A stretch of DNA of 64,000 nt from Pampus argenteus. Lineage: Eukaryota; Chordata; Actinopteri; Scombriformes; Stromateidae. The position numbers and the translations under genes are program-made. Positions 1 through 9,700 of the stretch are shown here, piece by piece (position 1 is the stretch's first letter; each line of letters opens with the position of its first letter). The notes under the pieces are model-generated. The model was not told where the DNA came from and made no database searches. It saw only the letters and a program-made list of their open reading frames with translations. Location of the stretch: the NCBI GenBank assembly GCA_036937835.1, contig CM072880.1, positions 19,736,001-19,800,000 on the forward strand. The letters run 5' to 3'.

Positions 1-568
1 CCTGTCTCCACTAGCCCACTGTCTCCTCCAGCTGTGGCCCCGCCTGTGTGCTGGCGTGGGCGTGGCCACCTTGTCACTCACTCTCAGCTCCTGGATTCCT
101 CCACACCTGCCTGCCATCAGCTCATCAACTCCCTCAGCCTCCACACCTGCCATCCATCAGCTCATCCCCTCTGCAGTATATCAGCACTGGCTTTTCCAGA
201 TTGTTGTCAACCCTCCGTGGTGCGAACTTCGGCTCCTCAGCGGTACCTACATAAAACGGCTACCTTGTTTTTTGACCTGTTAACCAACCCTCCTTTCTTG
301 TCTCTCAGGATCATCCTCGTCTGCCCTCCAGTTTTCCAGCCACCCCTGCCTTCCACTCTACCAGCCACCCTCCAGCTCCAAGCCACCCCTGCCTTCCACT
401 CTCTCAGCCACCCTCCAGCTCCAAGCCACCCCTGCCTTCCACTCTGCCTCCCACGCCGACCAGTCCCGTGTCCCTCTCCCACGAGCCAAGACCCCTTATT
501 CCTTTTCCCCCCAATAAAATTCAATTTTCCACTACTCGCTCTTGGGTCCCCCTCGTGAGTCTGTCACA
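1..568 (+). mobile_element. Probable LTR 3' end of a plus-strand retroelement (partial)
   Basis: The stretch is C/T-rich and has no convincing protein. Near its right end it has an AATAAA signal (about 514), then a segment containing TTGGGTCCCCCTCGTGAG and a terminal TGTCACA. That layout (poly(A) signal, short R/U5, ...CA end) resembles Ty3/gypsy LTR ends in fish. The left end is outside the window, so length and family cannot be checked. It abuts the decayed right-hand part of ERV1, which suggests that it inserted there. It could instead be an unrelated repeat. Confidence 0.35.
338..446. repeat. 43-bp tandem repeat, about 2.5 copies
   Basis: Units start at 338, 381 and 424. Each begins AGCCACCCCTGCCTTCCACT; the first two are 43 bp and the third is partial. 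It is pyrimidine-rich and lies inside the LTR-like segment. Confidence 0.8.
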
Positions 569-779
569 GCCCCTCTTTTTGGGGTGAGGGGTCAATGACA
601 CCGACTGTGTCCTGAGCAGGAAAGCCTCCCTGCTCTTTGCTTTGCGGAGTCTGAGAGCCGTCCCGCTCCCCACGATCCAGAAAGCCCCGATCAGCTCCTT
701 GTCCAAGAAGACGAAAAGTAACCTCCCGGTTACTCGCCAGGGTTCAGCATTCTTTCGCCAGCGGTTGGTGGAGCCAACC

Positions 780-1579
780 TGCACCTTGTGGCCATTCTGC
801 TCTGCCCTCGACTTTTAGGGCAGTCCTAGTTGTCAGCAACACCTGGTAGGGACCTTTCCACCTGGGAGACAAAGACAACTTTTCCAGACATTTGATTAAT
901 ACAAAATCTCCTTCCTTAAAAGGATGAATTGGCTCCCCAGAGGGCTTTGGGAGCCTGTCAGCTACCTGGAAATGATATTTTTTTTAAATTTCAGTTAGTC
1001 TTTTCACATATTCAGTCATAAACTCATCCGTCCAAAGCAGAGAAGTTTTGTGTGGTGTCAAAGGGGGACTTATCCCTGTGGACATTGGTCTCCCCATTAA
1101 CACTTCATGAGGACTTAGTCCTGTTGTTGCACTTGGTGCGCTTCGGATGGAATACAACACAATAGGCAGTGCATCAGGCCATTTTAGACCTGTTGTCAGC
1201 ACTGTTTTGGTCAACCAATCTTTGATAGTTGTGTTCATTCTCTCAACTTGATCAGAACTTTGTGGGTGATATAGAACATGTAACTGCCACTTGAACCCTA
1301 AGATATCTGACAGACCCTGCGTTATTCTTGATACAAAAGCCGGACCTCTGTCACTATCTATTCCCTGTGGCACTCCAAACTAGGGATCACCTCTTTTAGC
1401 AGACACTTAACAACTGTTCGAGCGTCTTCTTTCCTTGTCGCGAAAGACTCAACCCATTTTGAGAATCGATCTGTCACAACTAACAAATATTTGTAGCCTT
1501 GACAACTTGGCATATGTACAAAGTCAATTTGCAAATTTACAAAGGGACCTGTTGGAGGTTCCAGATGGTCATGCTTCAC
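780..1579 (-). pseudogene. ERV1 integrase (broken)
   Basis: This is the catalytic core and C-terminal domain of a retroviral integrase, which inserts the DNA copy into host chromosomes. The minus strand shows LQIDFVHMP...VVTDRFSKWVE (first catalytic Asp), then SDRGPAF (second Asp) and the HPQSSDQVERMN region (Glu). A frameshift near 1360-1375 puts the first part (1358-1579) and the second part (984-1373) in different frames. The reading then continues past a stop near 984 into a GPY/F-type C-terminal module at about 790-950. Beyond about 780 the similarity is lost. Confidence 0.85.
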
Positions 1580-1703
1580 TGTGCTATTCTTCTTTCTGGT
1601 CTGTCTACAAGTGTTTGTGAGACTTGTGTAATGCCTGGTGCAAACGATTGTGAACGAATAACATCATTTATCACCCCTCTTCCGACATGTATTGGTCCAT
1701 GTG

Positions 1704-3060
1704 CTACACGTGCCAAGACATGTAGGAGAGTTCTTGGGCAAACTGGTCACCCATCCGGGTGGAGCCACAAGCCAGACTCTGAATCAACTGCACTATGCAG
1801 GCTCTACTAAGAGCATACAGTTCAGCTGCTTGGGCTGAAGTTCCATGAGGCAAATATCCTGCTTCAATGACTTCAGAATCATTTACTACTGCATAACCAG
1901 CCATATGTACGTTGTCAGATGGTCTGCTAGCCGAACCATCAGTATAAAAAACCATATCAGAGGTATCGGTGTTTGCAGCAGATCTGGTCTCAGAGATGTG
2001 CACATTTCAATAAGGGCGATACAGTCATGCTCATCATCTGTATCAATCAATGGTAGCAGAGTAGCTGGATTTATTGGAGGTGAGCGCTTTAAAGTTATGT
2101 GGGGACTTGAAAGAATTATTGCCTCGTAACCTGAGCGACATGCTGCTGTCATGTGTTGTGTTGCAGATGTGTTCAAAATGTGTAATACTGCATGTGGAAC
2201 ATGAACGACACAATCATGAGCCAATACAATGGGAGAAGATTTGTCGATCAAAATGGCAACAGCGGCCACTGCTCTTAGACAACCTGGCATACCGAGAACT
2301 ACAGGGGTCAGTCGAGAGGAGTAGTACGCAACGGGACGATAACGAGAACCATGTTTCTGTACCAGAATGCCAGCGGTGAAGCCATCTCTCTCATGCACAT
2401 GTAGATGGAACGGCTGATGATAGTCAGGCAAACCCAATGCTGGAGCCATTGTGAGAGCATTTTTCAGATCTTTAAAGGCTTTGTGCATTTCCTTAGTCCA
2501 CTGTACCACGGGTGGAGCTGATTGCAGTGGCGGCTCTCAAAACAGAGTCCATAGTTGCATATTCAAAAATCCAGTGTCTGCAGTAATTAGCCATCCCTAG
2601 AAAAGAGAGCATCTGTTTCTTGGTTGTGGGGGGAGGCATGTTAACTAGCAGTTTCACCCTCTCCGGTGACAAAAGGCGTTGTCCATCCTTCAGAACATGA
2701 CCCAAATATGTCACCTCTGGTCGACAAAATTGCAACTTTGCCAGCAACGCTCTGTGACCACACTCGGCCAGTCTCTGTATGGTAAGATAGAGTCTGTTTG
2801 GCAAGCTTCTTTTGATGGAGAAGCTATTAGGAGGTCATCAGATACTGGCTATCTGGATGCAACAGTATCGAGAAAAATGCAGAACTCAGATCAACGACTG
2901 TGTAGTGCATGGAGTTAGGTGGTAAAGAAGCTAAAATCGAATTGGTGTCAGGCACAATTGGAGCTGCAGGTACCACTATATTATCAATCGCTTGCAGGTC
3001 CTGCACAAACCGCCATTCATCAGGGCGATTTGCTTTGGGAATTGGTAAAATGGGAGTGTT
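1704..3060 (-). pseudogene. ERV1 RT C-terminal part and RNase H (broken)
   Basis: The minus-strand pieces show the RT thumb/connection (TYLGHVLKDG, FLGMANYCRHWI; 2493-2804), the tether (1886-2509) and RNase H (FYTDGSA with the first catalytic Asp, then QAAELYAL with the Glu; 1704-2003). These lie in several frames. The RT A-motif region DLSSAFF is visible at about 2880-2920, but the segment that should carry the YxDD active site is missing. The text runs from the A motif into stops within about 20 codons, so a deletion removed the catalytic core. At 3060 the gene is cut by the LINE and resumes at 6561. Confidence 0.85.
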
Positions 3061-3317
3061 CCGGCGCTGTCTCGGGCAGCTGCCTGCTAGAGTCTCTCCT
3101 CACCTTCGTGTCTCTTTTTTCTAAATTTCCACTTGTTTTTCATTCTATTTATTTCTTCTTCCTTTGCAACAAGTTAGTTAAGGAATTTGCCAAAACAGGA
3201 GATGTTACTCCATTCGCTTTTTCTTGTTTTCCAGTGTTTGGAGCACTTTTTTCGAGCCGGCTCCCGGCCCTGGCGGAGCAGCGCTATGGCCCCATTGTTT
3301 ACAACAGGGACCAGCTG

Positions 3318-6215
3318 ATGGAGCTCCGACGCTGCGGCGAAACGGGAGAAAGGCATGAAATTCCCAAGGAGCTACGGAGGAAATACCGTGGCTGCAGAGC
3401 TGGGAGAAGACGGTGGCTGAGGAAGAGGAGATACAGACCGTATCTCCCCTCCATTGTTATGGGAAACGTGAGATCGCTGGGCAACAAGATGGAGGAGCTA
3501 ACAGCACTCACACGGAGCGACGGTATGTTTCGTGAGGCCTCGGTGCTGTGCTTCTCAGAGACTTGGCTTAACAACAACATACCGGACTCTGTGGTGAGTT
3601 TACCCGGCTTTCAGTTGGTGCGAGGGGACAGGAGTTGTGCCGGCAGCGGCAAGAAGAAAGGAGGAGGTGTCGCTGTGTTTGTAAACAACAAGTGGTGCAA
3701 CCCTGGACACGTTACGGTGAAGGAGCGTGTTTGCAGCCCGGACATTGAACTGTTAGCAGTGAGTCTCCGGCCATACTACCTGCCCAGAGAGTTTTCACAC
3801 GCCATCATCATCTCTGTTTACATCCCACCGTCTGCCGATGCACCGCGGGCTGATGACGTCATCAGCTCTGCGGTAGCGAGACTTCAGACTCAAAGCCCCA
3901 GTGCCTTCATAGCCATCTCTGGGGATTTTAACCACGCCACCCTGTCATCATCTCTGCCCACTTTCAAGCAGTTTGTGGACTGCAAGACTAGAGACAATAA
4001 AACCCTGGACCTGCTGTATGCCAATGCCAAGGACGCATACAGTTGCACAGCTCTCCCTGCTCTTGGCAGATCAGACCACAATCTGGTCCACTTAAAGCCT
4101 CGCTATGTTCCTGAAGTCCAGCGGCAACCTGTGATCACCAGAACTGTCCGGAGGTGGTCACAGGATGCAGAACAGACTCTTCAGGCATGCTTTGAGACGA
4201 CTGACTGGGATGTGCTCTGCGAAGATCAGGGAGAGGACATCGGAAAGCTTTCTGACTGCATTACAGATTATATCATCTTCTGTACTGATAACATCATCCC
4301 CACCAAGACTGTGCGTTGTTTCTCAAACAACAAACCCTGGGTGACTAAGGACATCAAGGACACGCTCAACAGGAAGAAGGCGGCATTCAGGAGCGGAGAC
4401 AAAGAGGAGCTGAAGAAGGTGCAGACTGAGCTGAGGGAGAAGATTGCAGAGGGCAAGGACTGTTACAGGAGAAAGCTGGAGAGCAAACTCCAGCAGAACA
4501 ACATGAGGGAGGTGTGGAGTGGGTTGAAAACCATCACCGGTCATGGAAAACATCTGAGCCAGACAATGGAAGGAGACCTGCATGAGGCCAACGATCTAAA
4601 CCTGTTTTTCAACAGATTTGATGAAGGAGCCTCTGCCCACCCTCCCCCCAGCTCCGCTCAGGACTTTCCTCCCCCTGTGCCCTCACCTCTAACATCAACG
4701 ACTTTTCCCCCTCCCCCACGCACCTCTCCGGCTCCCCTGAACGACGTCTCGTCAACACCTCAGCCCTCCTGCCCCCCACTGGGACCATCCCCTCCCCCCC
4801 CGGTCATCTTCACCGCTGAGGAGGTGAGAAGTGAGTTCAGTCACCTTCGTCCCAGAAAAGCTGCTGGCCCTGACGGACTTAACCCCAGAGTGCTGAAAAG
4901 ATGTGCCTCTCAGCTGTGCGGGATCTTTTCACACCTCTTCAACCTGAGCCTGGCCCAGATGGTTGTCCCTAACCGGTGGAAAACCTCATGCCTTGTTCCA
5001 GTGCCCAAGAAGAAGCATCCCAGCACACACAGTGACTACAGACCAGTGGCCCTGACATCGCACGTCATGAAGTCGCTGGAGAGGCTCGTCCTGAGGCACC
5101 TTCGTACAGTCGTCGGACCCTCGCTGGACCCCCTGCAGTTCGCATACCAGCCCCTGATAGGAGTGGAAGACGCCATCATCTTCCTGCTGCACAGAGTCTA
5201 CACCCACCTGGAGGAAGCAGGAAGCACTGTGAGAATCATGTTCTTTGACTTCTCCAGTGCTTTTAACACAATTCGACCTGCACTGCTGAACAGAAAACTT
5301 CTGGACATGCAGGTGGATGCTCCACTCGCGGCCTGGATTAATAACTACCTCACAGGCCGGCCGCAGTACGTGAGGCTGGGAAACATCACATCTGACACCA
5401 TTGTTAGCAGCACGGGGGTACCACAGGGGACGGTCCTGTCTCCCTTCCTGTTCACGCTCTACACCTCGGACTTCAGGTTCTCCACGCAGTCCTGCCATCT
5501 GCAGAAATTCTCTGACGACTCTGCCATCGTGGGCTGCATCAGAAGAGGCCAGGAGGAGGAGTACAGGAGTGTAGTAGACAGGTTTGTGGAGTGGTGTGGA
5601 CTTAACCACCTACAGCTCAATGTAACAAAGACCAAGGAGCTAGTGGTGGATTTCAGGAAACAGAGGACCCACCGGAACCCAGTCACCATTGGGGGCACAG
5701 AGCTGGACATTGTGGACAGCTACAAATACCTGGGTGTCCACTTGGACAATAAACTGGACTGGACTGTGAACACCAACGCCATCTTCAAGAAGGGTCAGAG
5801 CCGCTTGTTCTTCCTCAGGAGGCTCAGATCTTTCAACGTCTGCAGGACCATGCTGCAGATATTTTACCACTCGGTGGTGTCCAGCGTAATCTTCTACGCT
5901 GTTGTGTGCTGGGGCAGCAGGCTCAAGACAACCGACACTAACAGACTGAACAAGGTCATCAGGAGAGCTGGATCTGTCCTGGGTGTTGAACTGGAGTCTG
6001 TGGTGCAGGTGTCTGAGAGGAGGATGCTGAGGAAACTCCTCAGTATCATGGACAATGCTGATCACCCCCTGCATGCCACACTGACGTCCTGTCAGAGCTC
6101 TTTCAGCCGTAGACTGATTCCACCGAGGAGCTCCACAGAACGCCACAGGAGATCTTTCCTACCTGAGGCTATCAGACTTTATAATTCCTCTCCCTTCAGC
6201 CGCAGGGAATCTTAA
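3318..6215 (+). CDS. LINE endonuclease-reverse transcriptase, apparently intact
   Basis: The protein (965 aa from this ATG) nicks target DNA and primes reverse transcription there. An APE-type endonuclease lies in the N-terminal third (CFSETWLN, SGDFNH, GRSDHNLV). A basic coiled linker and a proline-rich stretch (about 4630-4800) follow. The RT has MFFDFSSAFN (A motif), GVPQGTVLSPFL (B motif) and FSDDSAIVG (C motif, Phe in place of the usual Tyr/Ala before SDD). The C-terminal domain ends in RRES. The frame is open back into ERV1 (2919), so the start is uncertain; ATG 3318 is the first plausible one inside the LINE and 3459 is an alternative. No stop or frameshift is seen, which suggests recent insertion. 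No separate ORF1 was found. Confidence 0.85.
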   Translation: MELRRCGETGERHEIPKELRRKYRGCRAGRRRWLRKRRYRPYLPSIVMGNVRSLGNKMEELTALTRSDGMFREASVLCFSETWLNNNIPDSVVSLPGFQLVRGDRSCAGSGKKKGGGVAVFVNNKWCNPGHVTVKERVCSPDIELLAVSLRPYYLPREFSHAIIISVYIPPSADAPRADDVISSAVARLQTQSPSAFIAISGDFNHATLSSSLPTFKQFVDCKTRDNKTLDLLYANAKDAYSCTALPALGRSDHNLVHLKPRYVPEVQRQPVITRTVRRWSQDAEQTLQACFETTDWDVLCEDQGEDIGKLSDCITDYIIFCTDNIIPTKTVRCFSNNKPWVTKDIKDTLNRKKAAFRSGDKEELKKVQTELREKIAEGKDCYRRKLESKLQQNNMREVWSGLKTITGHGKHLSQTMEGDLHEANDLNLFFNRFDEGASAHPPPSSAQDFPPPVPSPLTSTTFPPPPRTSPAPLNDVSSTPQPSCPPLGPSPPPPVIFTAEEVRSEFSHLRPRKAAGPDGLNPRVLKRCASQLCGIFSHLFNLSLAQMVVPNRWKTSCLVPVPKKKHPSTHSDYRPVALTSHVMKSLERLVLRHLRTVVGPSLDPLQFAYQPLIGVEDAIIFLLHRVYTHLEEAGSTVRIMFFDFSSAFNTIRPALLNRKLLDMQVDAPLAAWINNYLTGRPQYVRLGNITSDTIVSSTGVPQGTVLSPFLFTLYTSDFRFSTQSCHLQKFSDDSAIVGCIRRGQEEEYRSVVDRFVEWCGLNHLQLNVTKTKELVVDFRKQRTHRNPVTIGGTELDIVDSYKYLGVHLDNKLDWTVNTNAIFKKGQSRLFFLRRLRSFNVCRTMLQIFYHSVVSSVIFYAVVCWGSRLKTTDTNRLNKVIRRAGSVLGVELESVVQVSERRMLRKLLSIMDNADHPLHATLTSCQSSFSRRLIPPRSSTERHRRSFLPEAIRLYNSSPFSRRES

Positions 6216-6216
6216 T

Positions 6217-6239
6217 AAAAAAAAAAAAAAAAAAAAAAA
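6217..6239 (+). repeat. A23 homopolymer after the LINE stop codon
   Basis: An uninterrupted run of 23 A lies 1 bp after the TAA of the LINE ORF and about 320 bp before the LINE end, so it is internal to the 3' UTR and not the terminal tail. Confidence 0.9.
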
Positions 6240-6560
6240 CTCACCCACTTACTGTAAATTTCTTATCTGTTCATTAATGTGCAATATTACAACACACTGT
6301 TTATAATGTGCAATATTACTACATTTCATATTTAATTCTCATACCACGTGAAATATTTTTATACTTTTATACTCTTGTTTAACTTGCACTCCTTATCTTA
6401 TCACTTGTTTCATATGGCATTTCTTATTGTATTTCTATTATTTATTATTGTTATTTTTTGCCTATACTTCTTTTATTGCTTATACTTCTTTATTTCTTGT
6501 AACTCTGGCACACTAATTTCCTTCGGGATAAATAAAGTTGTTCTGATTCTGATTCTGATT

Positions 6561-7569
6561 ACATGGGCTGGTTGTTTGAACTAGCACATCTTGATCCAAT
6601 AGAGACTGAATGACACTTTCAATTCCTACTACAGCTCTGTGACGCAAATTGTATTGTCTAATCATAGGTAGCTTAGCATTAGGCTTAAGTGTGACTTTAT
6701 GTGGCGGAGCCGAATTTACAAAACCCACATGATTTTTATGTTTAGCCCACAAAATAGGTGGAACCTCAGACAATTCAGAAGGAGGTCCATACTGTGTGGG
6801 AAGAGGCGGCTGGTGAGTAACAAATGTAGACATCGGTAATTGCACATGTTCATCTAAGAACAACATATACAGTTCCCCCCCTAAATATGTTACTGTTTGG
6901 TGTTGAGAAGCTGGTGCAGCTTCTTTCAATGCCTGGCACTGAGCCACCATGTCTCCAAGGTGTTTCAGCTCACAGCCAGGTGTGACGGCCCCAACGATAT
7001 GTGGATATGAATTTTCAATATTAAACAACCTCTGCTGTTCACTAGATAGTTGGACTGGTATGGCACATCCCTGCGGACCAACAAACAAACATTGTTCACA
7101 TTCTAACCCGTCTTGTTTATTTAAAAACCTGGAAACCAATTGTTTATACTACTCAGAAGGGTTAAATGCTGCAGTACAATGACAATGCAAAAGGCCTCAT
7201 TGTAGACATCAATGTTGCACATGCTGGAGATGATTTAGCAACTTTCTGAATATCTGAAACAGTGAAACTGGGAAGCATATTAAAACCTATCAATTCCCAG
7301 CAATACAAACTATCTTCCGTACTCTGCAAAAACTGAAATGCTAAGGCGGCTTTTTCATCAGATATCAGAAAAGAATGCATCACTTCAGAGCCTTCAACAG
7401 TTATTTTAGTCCTCTGAGATAACAGTTCCGCAATGGGAACCCCAGAAACACCAATAGTGGTGATAAAGTTGGATGTAGTTGTGCATACATGCTCTGCAGT
7501 TTTTTTTTTACAGTAGAAATAGTTGCTTGTGTGTGTTTCAGAAACAGCCTGCTTTGTTTTTGGTTTCAC
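6561..7569 (-). pseudogene. ERV1 protease region and RT N-terminus (broken)
   Basis: The minus-strand ORF at 7162-7569 holds a protease-like part, and the ORF at 6561-7139 leads into the RT fingers, with the typical pre-RT sequence HKVTLKPNAKLPMIRQYNLR. A frame change near 7140-7165 separates them. The RT is cut at 6561 by the LINE and continues at 3060. The protease active-site triad could not be identified with certainty. Confidence 0.7.
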
Positions 7570-7887
7570 AGCCTGGGCCTCCTCGTCACTAAGGTCTGTG
7601 TTAGGCTCCTCCTCTCTGGGCCTGGCTCGTTCTCCTTCCGAGTCTGAATCATTCGACTGTCTGCTCTCTTCCTTCTCCTGTCTCTGTCTCTCTCTGATAG
7701 AGAGAGAAGCTATCTCTGTCTAACCTTGACTAGTTTTTTCTAAGTCTGCCATCTCTCTGTCCCTATTTTCGGCTGCCTGAGCCTGCCTTGTCCTCTCTTC
7801 AGCGGCTAAAATATTCAACAAATCACAAGGAGTGGAAATTTTGGCTTGGCGCTTTGCCCAGCCATACATCATAGCTTTTGCACAATT

Positions 7888-8469
7888 CTACAAATTATCA
7901 ACATGTTGCTGCTTTATCTTAGCCATTTCTAAAGCTCTAGTTTGCAACTTAGCTTCTAGTACAGGCATATGAGAGGCAGTAACACATTTAGCAGTCAGAT
8001 CAATCATCTTTCTTAAATCATCCGGTCCAATCTCGCAGCTTTTGTCACACACTCTCACACCACATCTTTCACGGGCCACAGTCTACCACACTGGAATACA
8101 CTCTTTCATGTATCTGAAATCCCAGGATGGATTTCCAACACTAGAGTTAACATTCATTTCAGCCATTTGCAGCTTCTCTCTCTCGAATGCTCCCTCATAC
8201 GACCACATGCCATTCGTCCATTCACACATAAGAGAAGTGAACGGAAACACAAAATCCCATCCTTTCAGTCTACCGATGAGTCCAGCTGGCACATGTGGCG
8301 AAAACATTGCTTTGAATTGTGATATCTGGTCAGAGGTGTATGTGTGTGTTCCTGCTCTGGCATGCTGTGTATCAATGACAGGTTGACCATCTAACTTAAC
8401 GTTAGCTCTTTGATCTTCTACTGAAAGATGTTTTGTCTTTGACTTAGCTTTTGCTGAGTCAGTTTGCAT
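7888..8469 (-). pseudogene. ERV1 gag remnant
   Basis: Two minus-strand open stretches in the same frame (8083-8469 and 7888-8079) are separated by an in-frame TAG at 8083-8085. They lie between the leader and the protease, where gag belongs, and the second has charged helical sequence. No zinc knuckle is visible. The assignment rests mainly on position. The stretch 7570-7887 is probably more gag in other frames. Confidence 0.55.
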
Positions 8470-9215
8470 GATTTTAAGTTTGTCTACTGCTTTGGACAGA
8501 TCATTACATTATTTTCGCTTGCGAATTAGTACATTACACATACAGTCAAACAGATGTCAAACCACAATACAGCAGCATCAAAGGTCAGTCTCCACACTTT
8601 GGTGATCAGTGGTGATCTGAGGTAAAAGGATGAAAAATTTACTTATTTTTCTCTCCCAGTGTATACACATTTAAAATCAACGTTTCCCAAAGGACACAGA
8701 GTAGATCCCCAATCTTGATTCAAACGAGGGTGTATTTAAACTCCCCCGAAAATGTATTTTCTAAAGTTTAAACCTTAGGTGGGTCTCTCTGTGCCGAGTG
8801 CAGAAACAAACCGCTACGTAGTGGCAATGCAGTGGGTCATAAACCCAACCTGCCCCCCTTCAGATCCAAACACTGTACACTGCTCTGTAATCAATTATTG
8901 TTACAGCTCCATTTATTTTTAAAGTGTTTTTTTACACCATTGTCAGCTTTCTTGATTTCTCACTTTAAATCAATATGCCGAATTGAACATCTAACTGGGA
9001 TGTTTGTATGACACATACGTTCCAAACAAAGCCAGAGGTTTCAGCCAGGACATTGTCCCAAAGACACTGAAGCTCCTGACCCCCTGGTAGGTCTTAGATG
9101 TTTTTATATTCCAGGCAGATTAAATAAGCACATAGTTTTTTATGATTTCGTCAAACGCAGACATGGTAAGGCATAGTAATAAAACTTTGCACTTACCATG
9201 TCTTTGTTCTGTTGA
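8470..9215 (-). other. ERV1 leader, no gene seen
   Basis: This is about 750 bp between the primer-binding site and the first gag-like frame. It is AT-rich with no recognisable protein, and is probably the packaging/leader region. Confidence 0.5.
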
Positions 9216-9234
9216 AATCCTGTTCGTGACGCCA
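9216..9234 (-). promoter_or_regulatory. ERV1 primer-binding site, tRNA-Ser-like
   Basis: The plus strand reads AATCCTGTTCGTGACGCCA, which matches the 3' end (T-arm, acceptor and CCA) of a vertebrate tRNA-Ser of the CGA type as I recall it. It lies 2 bp from the LTR boundary, as expected for a primer-binding site on the minus strand. Confidence 0.7.
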
Positions 9235-9236
9235 AT

Positions 9237-9700
9237 TGTTGTGGAGAAATTGCTGAAGTCAAAGGTCAATGGTGAGGTCAGGAGGGAAGAAAGTGTTCAG
9301 GAGCCTCTGATGTCTTGTATTATTTATTGATGCTTGGCCAAGGAGAAATAGAGACACAATCAGAATACACCTGAAGTGCTTAAGTCGGTCTCGCATTCTG
9401 ACAAAACTCGTGATGGTGGAAATACTTCAAACCCAAAGATCACACCCAAAATACTATACGCCCCCAGAATTAGTCAAAGAGAATGTCTTTGACCCTTGGA
9501 GGTGTTATTATCAGCATATTCCAGTCTGGAGACACAGATGTCCGCTTACGCAGATTGGAACAGCAACAGCAAGCTATCTATTATGACTAGAAAGGCAGCA
9601 ACAGGCCTCTTTCGACCCTTGCCACACATATTGTTGAGATATAGTGGCACCAGAAGAAAGACAATTAATACTGCCGAGAAGGATAGAAAATTCCATAACA
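9237..9700 (-). repeat. ERV1 5' LTR (464 bp)
   Basis: The plus-strand termini are TGTTGTGG and CCATAACA, an imperfect inverted repeat with the canonical TG...CA ends. One boundary is fixed by the adjacent primer-binding site. The other is fixed by the start of family B LINE sequence at 9701. The partner LTR is not in the window. Confidence 0.75.

Larger units (their letters stand above)
3061..6560 (+). mobile_element. Family A LINE (CR1/L2-like), 3.5 kb, inserted in ERV1
   Basis: This is a non-LTR retrotransposon with one long endonuclease-RT ORF, an A-rich stretch directly after the stop, an AT-rich 3' UTR and a terminal TTCTGA-type tail (6535-6560). The boundaries are exact because the flanking ERV1 pol codons at 3060 and 6561 abut with nothing missing. 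The tail and the C-terminal peptide (FLPEAIRLYN) recur in the 3' fragment at 49362-49830. The CR1/L2 assignment is by motif style only. I see no target duplication longer than 1-2 bp. Confidence 0.9.
569..9700 (-). mobile_element. ERV1: class-I endogenous retrovirus, minus strand, split by a LINE
   Basis: Read on the minus strand the order is 5' LTR (9237-9700), primer-binding site, gag remnant, protease/pol start, RT, RNase H and integrase. The family A LINE at 3061-6560 splits it inside RT. The integrase C-terminus carries the gammaretrovirus-type RWKGPYQVLLTT motif (minus strand, about 800-880), so the element belongs to the gamma/epsilon-like class I. No env or 3' LTR can be recognised before the left edge. 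Stops and frameshifts in gag, RNase H and integrase, and loss of the RT core, show that it is defective. It sits in the 3' UTR of a family B LINE. Confidence 0.85.

Noticed and set aside
4986..6146. Long antisense frames over the LINE RT
   Set aside because: They are shadows of the well-supported plus-strand LINE ORF.
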